Origin: Rosettibacter firmus | GTDB taxonomy: Bacteria > Bacteroidota > Ignavibacteria > Ignavibacteriales > Melioribacteraceae | Direction: 5' to 3' | Assembly (NCBI RefSeq): GCF_036860695.1 | Contig: NZ_JAYKGJ010000001.1 | Span: forward strand, 1,426,001-1,490,000 | Length of the DNA: 64,000 nucleotides | Shown: piece by piece, positions 24,703 through 33,531 of the stretch | Numbering within the stretch: the first letter of the stretch is position 1 | Layout of the letters: every line of letters begins with the position of its first letter | Made by a program: the position numbers and the translations under genes | Notes under the pieces: model-generated | The model's input: the letters and a program-made list of their open reading frames with translations, nothing else | Database searches by the model: none | What the model was told of the DNA's origin: nothing

Positions 24703-26848
24703 ACAAAAGTCACTCCCGGTAATTAATCTTATAACAGTTGGATTTTTTTCTATCCTTTCACAGGTAATTATACTCCGTGAATTAAATGTTGCATTTTATG
24801 GTATAGAATTAATTTATGTGCTTTCATTGGGTTTCTGGTTAATTGGTACTGCTATTGGAGCTTCTGTAGGAAAGAAATCTTTTATTCCTGAACAGAAAAA
24901 CATTAGCAACTTATTTATTCTCTCCATTTTAATTTTATTAATAGATATTCTCTTTATCCGTTATTCAAGAAAAATATTTAATGCGGTTGCTGGTGGTTTT
25001 CTCCCATTTGAAAATCAAATTGTAATTTTATTAATCGCACTAATTCCTTTAAGCTTAATTTCCGGTCTTTTATTTCAATGGTCTGCCAAACAATTTATTT
25101 TGAAAAGTGAAACACTTGCAAAAGCATATGCTATAGAAAGTTTAGGTGGTCTTGCTGGCGGCATTTTATCTACTTTGTTCCTGGTATTTAAATTAAGCAA
25201 CTTTTCTTCTGCGCTTATTTGCAGTTTAATAATTAGCATTATCTGTTTACTATCGATTGAAAAATCATTGAAAAAAATATTTTCCATAATTGGTCTGTTA
25301 ATAATATTCAGTTTCCTTTTTATATACTCAAAGGAATTTGATAAATATACTTCCTCCTGGAATCATCCATACCTTGTTGATTTAATTGATACACCATATG
25401 GACGAGTAACAATCTCTTCTATTGAAAAACAGGTAAACATATTTATTGATGATGCACTTGCATACGAGACAGAAAGTACAGCTGCAGAAGAATTTGTTCA
25501 TCTATCTGCATTACAATTAGAAAAAATAAATGATGTCCTTGTCTTAGGCGGTGGATTCGAAGGAGTTATTTATGAATTACTTAAACTGCCTGTAAAAAAA
25601 ATTGATTATGTAGAAATAAATAAAGATCTGATAGATATACTAAAAAATTATTTGCCTGTTCATCTTTCAAATTCTCTTAACAATCAAAAAGTTAATATTA
25701 TTTTTGACGATCCAAGAAGATTTTTAAAACAGAGCCGCAAATACGACTTAATTCTTGTAGGAATGCCAGAACCTTTATCTGCACAGTCCAATCGATTTTA
25801 TACAAAGGAATTTTTTAAACAATGTTATAATTCTTTGAATGATGGTGTTTTATCTTTTAGAATTCGTTCATCAGAAAATATTTGGACAGAACCATTAAAA
25901 GAAAGAAACAAAAGTATATATGCTGCTCTTAAGTTTAATTTTAAGAATTCTATTGCTCTTCCAGGTGTGATTTTTATTGCCTCAAAATCTGCATTAAGTA
26001 ATGATACCAGGCTTCTTACACAACGTTTTAGTGAAAGGAGTCTGGATACAAAACTGGTTTCTCCACAATACATAAATTATATTTTTACAAACGATCGTTT
26101 TTATCAAATAAATGAAATATTAAACGAACCAACAGAAAATGTTAATACAGATTTACGTCCCGTTTGTTATGCATACAATACATCAATCTGGTTATCAAAA
26201 TTTTTTCCTGAATTAACTTATACTAAAATTGATTTTGACTTCTCTAACAACAAATTAATTCCATTACTTGTTTTAATATTTTTACTTTCTTTTATTTTTA
26301 TAAGAAGTAAAAGCATAAAAAGATTTATTCTGGTATTGTTTGCTGGTTTATGTGGAATGATTTTAGAAACAGTCCTAATTATTTATTATCAGAATTATAA
26401 TGGAATTTTATACAGAGATATTGGTTTGTTATTAGCTGGTTTTATGATTGGTTTAGCTCTCGGTGCTTTCACAATAAATAAAATCAATAGTTCTCTTTTA
26501 ATTTCATTAAACAAAATAAAATTTGTTGGTTTGTTCTTAATTACTGGATTTGTAATTCTAAATCTTTGTGTATATTATTTAATCTATACAAACTACTTAA
26601 ATAACTTATTATTTACTCTTGTTGTATTATTACTTGATGGTTTCTTTGTTGCAAGTATTTTTTCTTATGCAAGTCTTTATGATGTTGAAGATCAAAAGCG
26701 AGTGGTTTCACAACTATATGCAGCAGATTTGATCGGAGGTAGTCTTGGTTCGGTATTATCAAGTCTTTTATTAATCCCATTTGCAGGGTTTTATACTACT
26801 TTAGTAATAATCATAATCCTGCTGTTGTTAACAATTTTCTTAGTATAA
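24629..26848 (+). CDS. Membrane-embedded spermidine synthase-like protein
   Basis: The protein is about 739 residues if started at ATG 24629 (AGGA site 4 nt upstream, 74-bp overlap with the preceding gene). A TTG at 24695 would cut the overlap to 8 bp and is the main alternative. Several N-terminal membrane helices (about 30-235) precede an aminopropyltransferase-like Rossmann domain (about 250-480). That domain shows DVLVLGGGFEGVIYELL, VEINKDLID and FDDPRRFLKQSRKYDLILVGMPEP. A second set of about seven helices follows (540-735). Such fused membrane/spermidine-synthase-like proteins are widespread and their reaction is largely unknown; polyamine synthesis cannot be assumed. The AEINKD/DDPR motifs suggest an S-adenosylmethionine-type nucleotide site (inference). 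Confidence 0.8.
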   Translation: MHTTGKMLSFSLFKQKSLVKKILNEQKSLPVINLITVGFFSILSQVIILRELNVAFYGIELIYVLSLGFWLIGTAIGASVGKKSFIPEQKNISNLFILSILILLIDILFIRYSRKIFNAVAGGFLPFENQIVILLIALIPLSLISGLLFQWSAKQFILKSETLAKAYAIESLGGLAGGILSTLFLVFKLSNFSSALICSLIISIICLLSIEKSLKKIFSIIGLLIIFSFLFIYSKEFDKYTSSWNHPYLVDLIDTPYGRVTISSIEKQVNIFIDDALAYETESTAAEEFVHLSALQLEKINDVLVLGGGFEGVIYELLKLPVKKIDYVEINKDLIDILKNYLPVHLSNSLNNQKVNIIFDDPRRFLKQSRKYDLILVGMPEPLSAQSNRFYTKEFFKQCYNSLNDGVLSFRIRSSENIWTEPLKERNKSIYAALKFNFKNSIALPGVIFIASKSALSNDTRLLTQRFSERSLDTKLVSPQYINYIFTNDRFYQINEILNEPTENVNTDLRPVCYAYNTSIWLSKFFPELTYTKIDFDFSNNKLIPLLVLIFLLSFIFIRSKSIKRFILVLFAGLCGMILETVLIIYYQNYNGILYRDIGLLLAGFMIGLALGAFTINKINSSLLISLNKIKFVGLFLITGFVILNLCVYYLIYTNYLNNLLFTLVVLLLDGFFVASIFSYASLYDVEDQKRVVSQLYAADLIGGSLGSVLSSLLLIPFAGFYTTLVIIIILLLLTIFLV

Positions 26849-26920
26849 AAATCAAACTACAATTGTAATTAGTCTCTTTACCTATTAATTTTACAAACAA
26901 AAAATCGAAAGGAATTATTA

Positions 26921-27334
26921 ATGACTAATGCTCAAAAATGGCTTGCTGCTTTTTTAGGCTTGTTTATTTTTCTTTTTTTACTGGGAAGAGTCACAAATAA
27001 AAAAGAAGAAATTCCATATAAAGATAATACATACACAGAAAAAACTTTGCAATCAAACGAAGAAAAAGATGGATTGCAATTAATTAGAGAAAGTGGTTGC
27101 ACTTCCTGTCATGGTCAGAATCTCGAAGGAAGCAATATTGCTCCCGCACTTGTAAATTTAAAAGAGTATTGGGGAAGAGATAATTTAATTAATTACCTTC
27201 GAAATCCTTCTTCTTTTAGTAATGAAAGAATGAAAGAATATAGAATGAAATATAAAAATATAATTATGCCATCTTACAACAATTTAGATGTAAAGGACTT
27301 AGGTAAGATAGCAGATTATTTGCTCACGAGATAA
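26921..27334 (+). CDS. Membrane-anchored c-type cytochrome
   Basis: The 137-residue protein has one N-terminal membrane anchor (about 7-23, WLAAFLGLFIFLFLLG). A charged linker leads to a single-haem cytochrome c domain with CTSCH at 60-64 and a likely axial Met116 in IIMPSY. YLRNPSSFSNERMKEY and LGKIADYLLTR are typical class I cytochrome features. It would carry electrons on the periplasmic face. It follows the spermidine-synthase-like gene by 72 bp on the same strand, so it may belong to the same unit as the AmmeMemoRadiSam genes, one of which has its own CxxCH (inference). The ATG follows AAAGGAATTATTA. Confidence 0.92.
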   Translation: MTNAQKWLAAFLGLFIFLFLLGRVTNKKEEIPYKDNTYTEKTLQSNEEKDGLQLIRESGCTSCHGQNLEGSNIAPALVNLKEYWGRDNLINYLRNPSSFSNERMKEYRMKYKNIIMPSYNNLDVKDLGKIADYLLTR

Positions 27335-27408
27335 TTAGACAAAAACTACTGGTGTTTATATTTCCAGAAATTACAGTAGAAAAATTTTTATAATTCCTGT
27401 GCTATAGT

Positions 27409-27849
27409 TTATACTGTTATTACTTCTTTTAAAGCTTTTTCAAATTCTTTTATTACTGAAGGTAAATTATCTTCTAATTTTTTCCACGCATTTATCCATT
27501 CTTCTTTTTCTGTATTCCTATAGGATTCTTTTTCCGTACCTGTAAACATCAGTGCTGTATTAAATTGAAGAACCGAATTGTTTACAATTTCTAAATTACT
27601 TTTTGTTATCTCTATTATTCCTTCATTAAATAAAAGTTTGTTTTCGTTAAAAAAAGTAAGAGCTTCATTATAGTATCTTTCTATTAATTTTTTCTTTTCA
27701 CTTAAATTACTGTCTAATTGCTTTGGTTTTAATAGCTCCACTGCTGCATTTATCATTCGGTATACTCTTTTATATAACTCTAATATTGCTTCTGCTTGTT
27801 TCCTGTAAAAAAATGAATATCTTGTTTTAAATCTGTAAAGGTCTTCCAA
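27409..27849 (-). CDS. Unrecognised helical protein
   Basis: I do not recognise this 146-residue protein. It is almost entirely amphipathic helix with many Glu, Lys, Asn and aromatic residues (AILELYKRVYRMINAAVELLK, KKLIERYYNEALTFFNENKLLF, EEWINAWKKLEDNLPSVIKEFEKALKEV), suggesting a helical bundle or coiled-coil oligomer. No signal peptide or membrane segment is visible. The frame has no ATG. It opens at TTG (27849) or at codons further upstream such as ATT, and helical sequence (HEKYFSKELEKFKKN) continues before the TTG, so the true start may be earlier. The tiny membrane ORF upstream overlaps that extension. Confidence 0.55.
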   Translation of the reverse strand: MEDLYRFKTRYSFFYRKQAEAILELYKRVYRMINAAVELLKPKQLDSNLSEKKKLIERYYNEALTFFNENKLLFNEGIIEITKSNLEIVNNSVLQFNTALMFTGTEKESYRNTEKEEWINAWKKLEDNLPSVIKEFEKALKEVITV

Positions 27850-27892
27850 TAAATTTTTTTTGAACTTTTCTAATTCTTTTGAAAAATATTTT

Positions 27893-27979
27893 TCATGTTT
27901 TTTTGAAAAAATAGATTATTATTGGGAAAGCTACTGTAATAACGACAAGTAAAATGCTTTGCATTAGTCCTTCTTTCAT
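27893..27979 (-). CDS. Possible 28-residue single-pass membrane protein
   Basis: The frame reads MKEGLMQSILLVVITVAFPI and ends IIYFFKKT. It has a single hydrophobic helix (about 8-25) with a basic C-terminus, preceded by GGGAAG at 8 nt. It lies directly upstream of the helical protein gene on the same strand, and its end overlaps the possible N-terminal extension of that gene. Such a pair would make a membrane peptide plus a soluble helical partner, but short hydrophobic frames also arise by chance in AT-rich DNA. Confidence 0.3.
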   Translation of the reverse strand: MKEGLMQSILLVVITVAFPIIIYFFKKT

Positions 27980-28024
27980 CTTTTTATCTTCCCGTTTTTC
28001 CCTCAAAGATTTATTTAAAATAAA

Positions 28025-28063
28025 AAAACACTGAAGCGTAATTATCTACGCTATCAGTGTTTT
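28025..28063 (-). terminator. Factor-independent terminator after the aldolase gene
   Basis: A 10-bp outer stem (AAAACACTGA with TCAGTGTTTT) continues after one unpaired base into a 6-bp inner stem (AGCGTA with TACGCT) and a 6-nt loop. It is followed on the minus strand by a run of T. It starts 22 bp after the aldolase stop. Confidence 0.9.
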
Positions 28064-28084
28064 AAATAATTTAATCTATCTTAC

Positions 28085-29077
28085 TTATGCTTTATTAGCA
28101 CTACCAAGCACATTAATAATTTTATGCTTATAGAGTTCTTTTAATGCTTCGCGGGCTGGACCAAGATATTTTCTTGGGTCAAATTCTGCTGGATTTTCTG
28201 CAAGTGTTTTTCTTACTGATGCAGTCATTGCAAGTCTACCATCAGAATCAATATTAATCTTGCATACAGCAGAAGCAGCTGCTCTACGTAATTGATCCTC
28301 TGGAATTCCTACTGCATCTTTTAATTTTCCGCCATAACTATTAATTGTTCTAACTAATTCTACCGGAACAGAAGATGCACCATGTAGAACAATTGGAAAT
28401 CCAGGTATTCTTCTTTCTATTTCTTCAAGTATATCAAATCTAAGTGGTGGTGGAATTAAAATTCCATCTTCTGTTCTTGTGCATTGCTCTGGTTTAAATT
28501 TATTTGCACCATGAGATGTCCCTATTGAAATTGCAAGCGAGTCAACTCCTGTTTTACTAACAAAATCTTCTACTTCTTCTGGTTTGGTATAATGAGTTAC
28601 TTCGCTGGAGACTTCATCCTCAATTCCTGCAAGAACGCCCAATTCTCCTTCTACACTCACATCGTATTGATGAGCAAAATCAACAACCTTACGTGTGAGT
28701 TCAACATTCTGATCATATGGTAAGTGAGAACCATCAATCATCACAGAAGAAAATCCTGATTCAATACACGATTTACATAGTTCAAAGCTATCGCCATGAT
28801 CCAGATGAAGAACTATTGGAATATCATATCCCAATTCGTGAGCATATTCTACTGCGCCCTTTGCAAGATGTTTTAATAAAGTTTGATTAGCATACTTTCG
28901 AGCACCACTCGATACTTGAAGAATAACAGGAGATCTTGTTTCTACACAGGCACTAATTATTGCCTGTAATTGTTCAAGATTATTAAAATTGAAAGCCGGT
29001 ATTGCATATCCGCCTTTCACTGCTTTTTGAAATAATTCTTTTGAGTTTACCAATCCTAATTCTTTGTAATGTATCAT
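28085..29077 (-). CDS. fba: Class II fructose-bisphosphate aldolase
   Basis: The 330-residue enzyme cleaves fructose 1,6-bisphosphate to dihydroxyacetone phosphate and glyceraldehyde 3-phosphate with a zinc ion. VLHLDHGDSFELCKSC (Asp93, His94), SVMIDGSHLPYDQNVELTRKVV, VEGELGVLAGIEDE and AISIGTSHGANKF are the family blocks, and IVLHGASSVP near residue 230 supplies another metal-binding His. The INVLGSANKA end and the length point to the longer class IIB form. It sits alone between a strong terminator and the dnaA upstream region. A TATGTTTG element (minus strand, 29114-29121) resembles a Bacteroidota -7 box, but I see no matching TTTG at the right spacing. Confidence 0.95.
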   Translation of the reverse strand: MIHYKELGLVNSKELFQKAVKGGYAIPAFNFNNLEQLQAIISACVETRSPVILQVSSGARKYANQTLLKHLAKGAVEYAHELGYDIPIVLHLDHGDSFELCKSCIESGFSSVMIDGSHLPYDQNVELTRKVVDFAHQYDVSVEGELGVLAGIEDEVSSEVTHYTKPEEVEDFVSKTGVDSLAISIGTSHGANKFKPEQCTRTEDGILIPPPLRFDILEEIERRIPGFPIVLHGASSVPVELVRTINSYGGKLKDAVGIPEDQLRRAAASAVCKINIDSDGRLAMTASVRKTLAENPAEFDPRKYLGPAREALKELYKHKIINVLGSANKA

Positions 29078-29596
29078 ATTTCTTGCCGTTTTGTTAATTA
29101 ATTCTCATTATTTCAAACATAAGTATATAAAAAATATGATGATTAATCAAAACTAAGATTTTTCTTTACACATTTTTCTTTTACTCTTCTTTTATATTCT
29201 ATTCTCACTTTACAAGTTTTTAATTTTTCATTACTAATTTTTAATTCTTTTTGTGACATTTAAAATATTTTTTTATCAATTGTAAAATTTAATTTGCTCT
29301 TCTGCTTTACAACCAATATTTTCACGTGGGTTTACGACCACCAAAAACCTGTTGATAACTTGTTAATAATTTTTCTTTGTGAAACGTTTCACGAAAGAAA
29401 AAATGCTTCTTTGTTCTCTTTGAATTTAAGATTGATGTTTGTTATTAAAATAATTTTCTTGTAACTGATTTATTTTTAATGGGTTATGGTTTTTTCTTAA
29501 TGTTAATAATTTGTTGATAAATTTTGTTGATAAATAAAAATTTTTTCAAATTTTTTTGTTTTTCTCATTTTTCTGAAACAAAGTTTGTGGATAACT
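29078..29596. other. Probable chromosome replication origin (oriC) upstream of dnaA
   Basis: This gap before dnaA holds a cluster of DnaA-box-like 9-mers in one orientation. TGTTGATAA occurs at 29350-29358, 29512-29520 and 29525-29533. TGTTAATAA occurs at 29361-29369 and 29501-29509. The perfect consensus TGTGGATAA (complement of TTATCCACA) occurs at 29586-29594, two bases before the dnaA ATG. Long A/T runs between 29534 and 29578 could serve as an unwinding region. The dnaA-dnaN-recF-gyrB order, and the fact that every gene for 23 kb to the right points away, fit an origin. It also contains the palindrome at 29379-29392. GC skew was not computed. Confidence 0.78.
29379..29392. promoter_or_regulatory. 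Perfect 14-bp palindrome GTGAAACGTTTCAC
   Basis: The site is fully symmetric with a central CG, the usual form of LacI-family operators (for example the Cra or CcpA type). That would suit regulation of the aldolase gene, whose start is about 300 bp away. Its two halves are also those of a ParB parS site, but in swapped order (parS reads GTTTCAC then GTGAAAC). A second partial parS-like stretch, TTTCACGTG, lies at 29320-29328. Neither reading is proven. Confidence 0.45.
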
Positions 29597-30994
29597 ATGG
29601 AGATTAATCAGAAAACAGAACAAGTTAAAAACGCAAAAGATATCTGGAAAGAATGCTTAAATATTATTAAAGACAATGTTCCATACATCACTTATAACAC
29701 CTGGTTCTTACCAATTAAACCTTTTGAAATAGAAGATAACACATTAAAAATCTTTGTCCCAAACAATTTCTTCATTGAATGGATTGAAGAACATTATAAT
29801 ACCTTAATTAACAAAACGATTAATCAGGTTCTGGGAAGTGATGGAAAGCTTGTTTACATCGTTCTTGATGAAAATGATGAATCTTCTGTTATTAATGAAA
29901 TAAAAGAAACAACAACTTCTAATAATCATCAAAAAGAAGTAAATGGTAATCAAAGAAATTATGAAACTTTTTTAAATCCCAGATATACTTTTGAAAATTT
30001 TATTAAAGGAGAAGGAAATCAGTTAGCTCGTGCTGCTGCTTATGCTATAGCAGAAAATCCTGGACAAACATCTTTCAATCCCCTTTTTATTTATGGAGGT
30101 GTGGGACTTGGTAAAACACATCTAATGCATGCAATTGGAAATAAAATTCTGGAAAAAACTCCAGATAAAAGAGTAATCTATATTTCTTCTGATGCATTTA
30201 CTGTTGAATTCGTAGAATCTATTCAGAGCGATAAGGTTAATGAGTTCTCAAGTTTTTATAAAAGTATGGATGTTTTAATTATTGATGATATTCAATTTCT
30301 TGTAGGTAAAGAAAAAACTCTCGATCTTTTCTTTCAAATATTTAATACCTTACACCAGAATGGTAAACAGATTGTCCTTTCAAGCGATAAACCACCAAAA
30401 GAATTAAAAGGTTTGAACGAAAGACTTATATCTCGTTTTTCTTGGGGACTTACAGCAGATATTCAACCACCAGATTTTGAAACTCGTGTTGCTATTCTTA
30501 AAAACAAAAGTGAAAATTTTGGAATCAACCTATCTAACGAAATACTCGAATACATTGCATATAACATAACTTCTAACATTCGTGAACTGGAAGGTTGTTT
30601 AATTAAATTATTAGCCACTTCTTCTTTAAACTCCAGAGAAATTGATTTTGAATTGGTTAAAAAAGTTGTTAAAGAAGTTTCTACAAATAAGCAGGTAAAT
30701 ATTTCTATCGATTATATCACTAAGATAGTTTGCGAACATTTCAAAGTAGATGAAAATAAAGTAAGAGAAAAAAACAGAAGAAAAGAAGTTGTAATTGCTC
30801 GACAAATTGCCATGTACCTATCTAAATTGCTAACAAAATCTTCACTTAAAACTATTGGCTTACATTTCGGTGGACGAGATCATTCCACTGTGATTCATGC
30901 CTTTAACAGTGTAGAAGATTTAATCAAATCAGATAATACTATTAAAGAAACTGTTGAATACTTAAAAAATAAAATAGAATTATCTTCAACATAA
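29597..30994 (+). CDS. dnaA: Chromosomal replication initiator DnaA
   Basis: The 465-residue initiator has all four domains. Domain I covers about 1-80 (IWKECLNIIKDNVPYITYNTWFLPI). A short linker leads to the AAA+ domain III from about residue 125, with YTFENFIKGEGNQLARAAA, Walker A GGVGLGKTH and Walker B VLIIDDIQF. The C-terminal DNA-binding domain IV carries the signature GGRDHSTVIHA. It binds DnaA boxes and opens the origin. I start it at the ATG at 29597. An in-frame TTG at 29585 would place the consensus DnaA box inside the coding region. A box this close to the start suggests autoregulation. Confidence 0.97.
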   Translation: MEINQKTEQVKNAKDIWKECLNIIKDNVPYITYNTWFLPIKPFEIEDNTLKIFVPNNFFIEWIEEHYNTLINKTINQVLGSDGKLVYIVLDENDESSVINEIKETTTSNNHQKEVNGNQRNYETFLNPRYTFENFIKGEGNQLARAAAYAIAENPGQTSFNPLFIYGGVGLGKTHLMHAIGNKILEKTPDKRVIYISSDAFTVEFVESIQSDKVNEFSSFYKSMDVLIIDDIQFLVGKEKTLDLFFQIFNTLHQNGKQIVLSSDKPPKELKGLNERLISRFSWGLTADIQPPDFETRVAILKNKSENFGINLSNEILEYIAYNITSNIRELEGCLIKLLATSSLNSREIDFELVKKVVKEVSTNKQVNISIDYITKIVCEHFKVDENKVREKNRRKEVVIARQIAMYLSKLLTKSSLKTIGLHFGGRDHSTVIHAFNSVEDLIKSDNTIKETVEYLKNKIELSST

Positions 30995-31292
30995 TGTTTA
31001 TAATTTGTTATAATGTTGTTTATTTCTTGTTGAGAAATCTTTTTTATTAACTTTTTCTCTACTTCTCTCTTTTATTAACAACATACTAACAATAACGAAG
31101 AGAAAAAATTTTCCTTTTTAATTAATAACATTATGATATTTCACTTATCAACTTATTAACATCTTTATTGTTTTTGTTAACTTGATAAATATATAATCAA
31201 GATAAATAATAAACGTGTGAATTCACTACTACTATTATAAATTGAAAGTATAAACTATTTTTGATAATTTGCACTATAAATTGGAGAAAAAA
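30995..31292. other. dnaA-dnaN gap with further DnaA-like boxes
   Basis: The 298-bp AT-rich gap contains TTATTAACA at 31072-31080 and 31153-31161 and TTATCAACT at 31145-31153, in the opposite orientation to the boxes upstream of dnaA. A perfect 10-bp palindrome GTGAATTCAC lies at 31217-31226. Together with the upstream cluster this could make a bipartite origin as described for some bacteria. A TATTTTTG stretch at 31256-31263 resembles a Bacteroidota -7 element for dnaN but lacks a matching -33. Confidence 0.5.
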
Positions 31293-32420
31293 ATGGAATT
31301 TAAAGTAAACAGTAAAGAGTTAGAAAAACATCTTAGTAAAATCATACCTGCAATTCCCACAAGAACTCCAATGAAAATTTTAGAGAACTTTCTTATAGAA
31401 ATTAAAGATGGCCTGATGACTATTTATGCTACAGATCTGGAAATATCACTAAAAACTTTTTTAAATGTTGTATCGGATGATAATTTAAAAATTGTTGTTC
31501 CTGCAAGAATGTTGTACGATATAGTTAAATCACTTCACGATACTACTTTACATTTTCAACTACAACCAAATAAAAAGATTAATTTATTAACAGATAAAGG
31601 AAAATACTCTTTAAGTTACTTAGAACCAGAAGATTATCCAGAAATACAAACAATTAATGGAGAAAGTGCATCAGAAATTAATGAAATAACCATAAATGGA
31701 GAAGAGTTAAGAAGTTCTATAGAAAGAACCGCATTTGCAATAAGCAAAGAAGAAATAAGACCAGCAATGACTGGGACACTATTTGATTTTTCAGAAGATG
31801 GATTGAGATTTGTTACAACTGATGGACATCGTCTTGTTAATCTTTTAATTAAAAACATAAAATCACCTATTAAAAAGCAATATGTAGTTCCAGAAAGAGC
31901 AGTAAGTGTATTAACAAAAATATTGGACGAGAGAGATGTTAAAGTATTTTTTGCTAATGCTTATGTATCTTTTCGATTAAGTGATATTGAACTTATTGCA
32001 AGACTTATTTCACATAAATATCCAGACTATGAAAGTGTTATTCCCTTAGAAAACGAGTTTATGCTTAAAGTGAATTCTAAAGAATTGAATGAGTCTGTTA
32101 AAAGAATGATGTTATTTACTACTTCCACAACACGAAAAGTAAAATTCAATTTAAATAAGGAAGTAATAGAAATTTCTGCAGAAGATATTGATTTAGGTGC
32201 ATCAGGTGAAGAAAAAGTTCAATGTGAATACAATGGTGAACCAATGGAAATAGGTTTCAATTCCCAATATATGAACGATATATTAAATCATCTTTCAGAT
32301 TATGAAGATATAATATTCAAACTACATTCTCCAACAAAAGCAGTAATCATAGAGCCGGCAGAAAAAAAAGAAAATGTAGATCTAATGATGTTGCTTATGC
32401 CGGTTAGATTAAACGTATAA
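31293..32420 (+). CDS. dnaN: DNA polymerase III beta subunit (sliding clamp)
   Basis: The 375-residue protein has the three repeated clamp folds. It starts MEFKVNSKELEKHLSKIIPAIP and includes ATDLEISLKTFL, FVTTDGHRLVNLLI and the C-terminal motif MMLLMPVRLNV that ends clamps. It encircles DNA and tethers the polymerase. The ATG at 31293 follows GGAG by 6 nt. Upstream in-frame TTG codons would add residues not found in the family. The recF start follows its stop after one base. Confidence 0.97.
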   Translation: MEFKVNSKELEKHLSKIIPAIPTRTPMKILENFLIEIKDGLMTIYATDLEISLKTFLNVVSDDNLKIVVPARMLYDIVKSLHDTTLHFQLQPNKKINLLTDKGKYSLSYLEPEDYPEIQTINGESASEINEITINGEELRSSIERTAFAISKEEIRPAMTGTLFDFSEDGLRFVTTDGHRLVNLLIKNIKSPIKKQYVVPERAVSVLTKILDERDVKVFFANAYVSFRLSDIELIARLISHKYPDYESVIPLENEFMLKVNSKELNESVKRMMLFTTSTTRKVKFNLNKEVIEISAEDIDLGASGEEKVQCEYNGEPMEIGFNSQYMNDILNHLSDYEDIIFKLHSPTKAVIIEPAEKKENVDLMMLLMPVRLNV

Positions 32421-32421
32421 A

Positions 32422-33531
32422 ATGGTTCTTAAACAAATTGAGTTACAAAATTTCAGACTTCACAAAGATACTTCAATTAATTTCTCTGATAAATTGAATC
32501 TAATAGTTGGAGGAAATGGACAGGGAAAGACAACGATACTGGAAGCAATATATTATTTATGTACAACAAAAAATATTCATCTTGCACCAGATAGTGAAGT
32601 AATAACATATGAGGAAATTAACTTTGGAGTAGAAGGAAAATTCTTAGATTTAACAGAAGATAGAGTTCGTTTGATATATGATTTACAAAAAAATAAAAAG
32701 ACTATATTTCTAAACGAAAAACAAATAAGCTCAGCAGTTGAAATTATTGGTAAATTCCCAGTAGTTTCTCTAACACAAACAGACCACTCTATTACACAGG
32801 GAGCACCAGCAGTAAGAAGAAAATTTGTTGATTCTATTATTTCTCAGGTAAGTCAAACTTACTTAAAAACACTTTTAGAATATTCAAAGATTTTAAAACA
32901 ACGCTCTCTAATATTAAATCAAATGAAAGAGAATAAGAATATTAATTTATTTCATCAATTAGATGCATGGACTGAATTATTAATTACAAAAGGAACTTCA
33001 ATAATAGAACAAAGAAAAAAGTTTGTTGTAGAATTTAATGCTTTTCTTAAAGAGGCATTTAAACACATAATGAACGAAGAGATTCCAGAAATGGCATATA
33101 TAACACAAATCAACACTGAGGATAATCTTGAAAATAATTATAGAGGAGAAATAGAAAAATTAAGAGAAGAAGAGATACGCAAAGGAATGAATTTATTAGG
33201 ACCACATAGAGATGAATTTGTTTTTTTTCTAAATGGTAAAGAATTAAAAAAATTTGGTTCTCAGGGACAACATAAAACTTTTCTGATAGCATTAAGATTT
33301 GCCCAGTTTTTTTATATAAAAGAGAAAACTTCTAAAGCTCCCATCTTTCTTATGGATGATATTTTTGGAGAATTAGATAAAAAAAGAGCAGAAAAAATTA
33401 GTAATTATATACCTGAAATTGGACAGGCGTTCATTACAATGACAGACCTTACAAGAAAAGAGGAAATTGGGAACTCAAGTGATTATTTATTAATAAAAGT
33501 AGAAAATGGGAAAGCGAAAATCATTAATTAG
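32422..33531 (+). CDS. recF: DNA replication and repair protein RecF
   Basis: The 369-residue SMC-like ATPase has Walker A GGNGQGKTT near residues 31-39. The helical arm domain (about 110-270) includes VRRKFVDSIISQVSQTYLKTL, followed by LLGPHRDEFVFFLNGKELKKFGSQGQHKT (the family signature with the SQGQ motif). Walker B is IFLMDDIFGELD. It loads RecA at gaps during recombinational repair. It is in the usual place after dnaN, with the stop-start pair separated by one base, and its 3' end overlaps the DUF721 gene by 26 bp. Confidence 0.96.
   Translation: MVLKQIELQNFRLHKDTSINFSDKLNLIVGGNGQGKTTILEAIYYLCTTKNIHLAPDSEVITYEEINFGVEGKFLDLTEDRVRLIYDLQKNKKTIFLNEKQISSAVEIIGKFPVVSLTQTDHSITQGAPAVRRKFVDSIISQVSQTYLKTLLEYSKILKQRSLILNQMKENKNINLFHQLDAWTELLITKGTSIIEQRKKFVVEFNAFLKEAFKHIMNEEIPEMAYITQINTEDNLENNYRGEIEKLREEEIRKGMNLLGPHRDEFVFFLNGKELKKFGSQGQHKTFLIALRFAQFFYIKEKTSKAPIFLMDDIFGELDKKRAEKISNYIPEIGQAFITMTDLTRKEEIGNSSDYLLIKVENGKAKIIN

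Noticed and set aside
29361..29392. Canonical parS site near dnaA
   Set aside because: The half-sites are present but in reversed order relative to parS, so it is recorded only as a palindrome with alternative readings.
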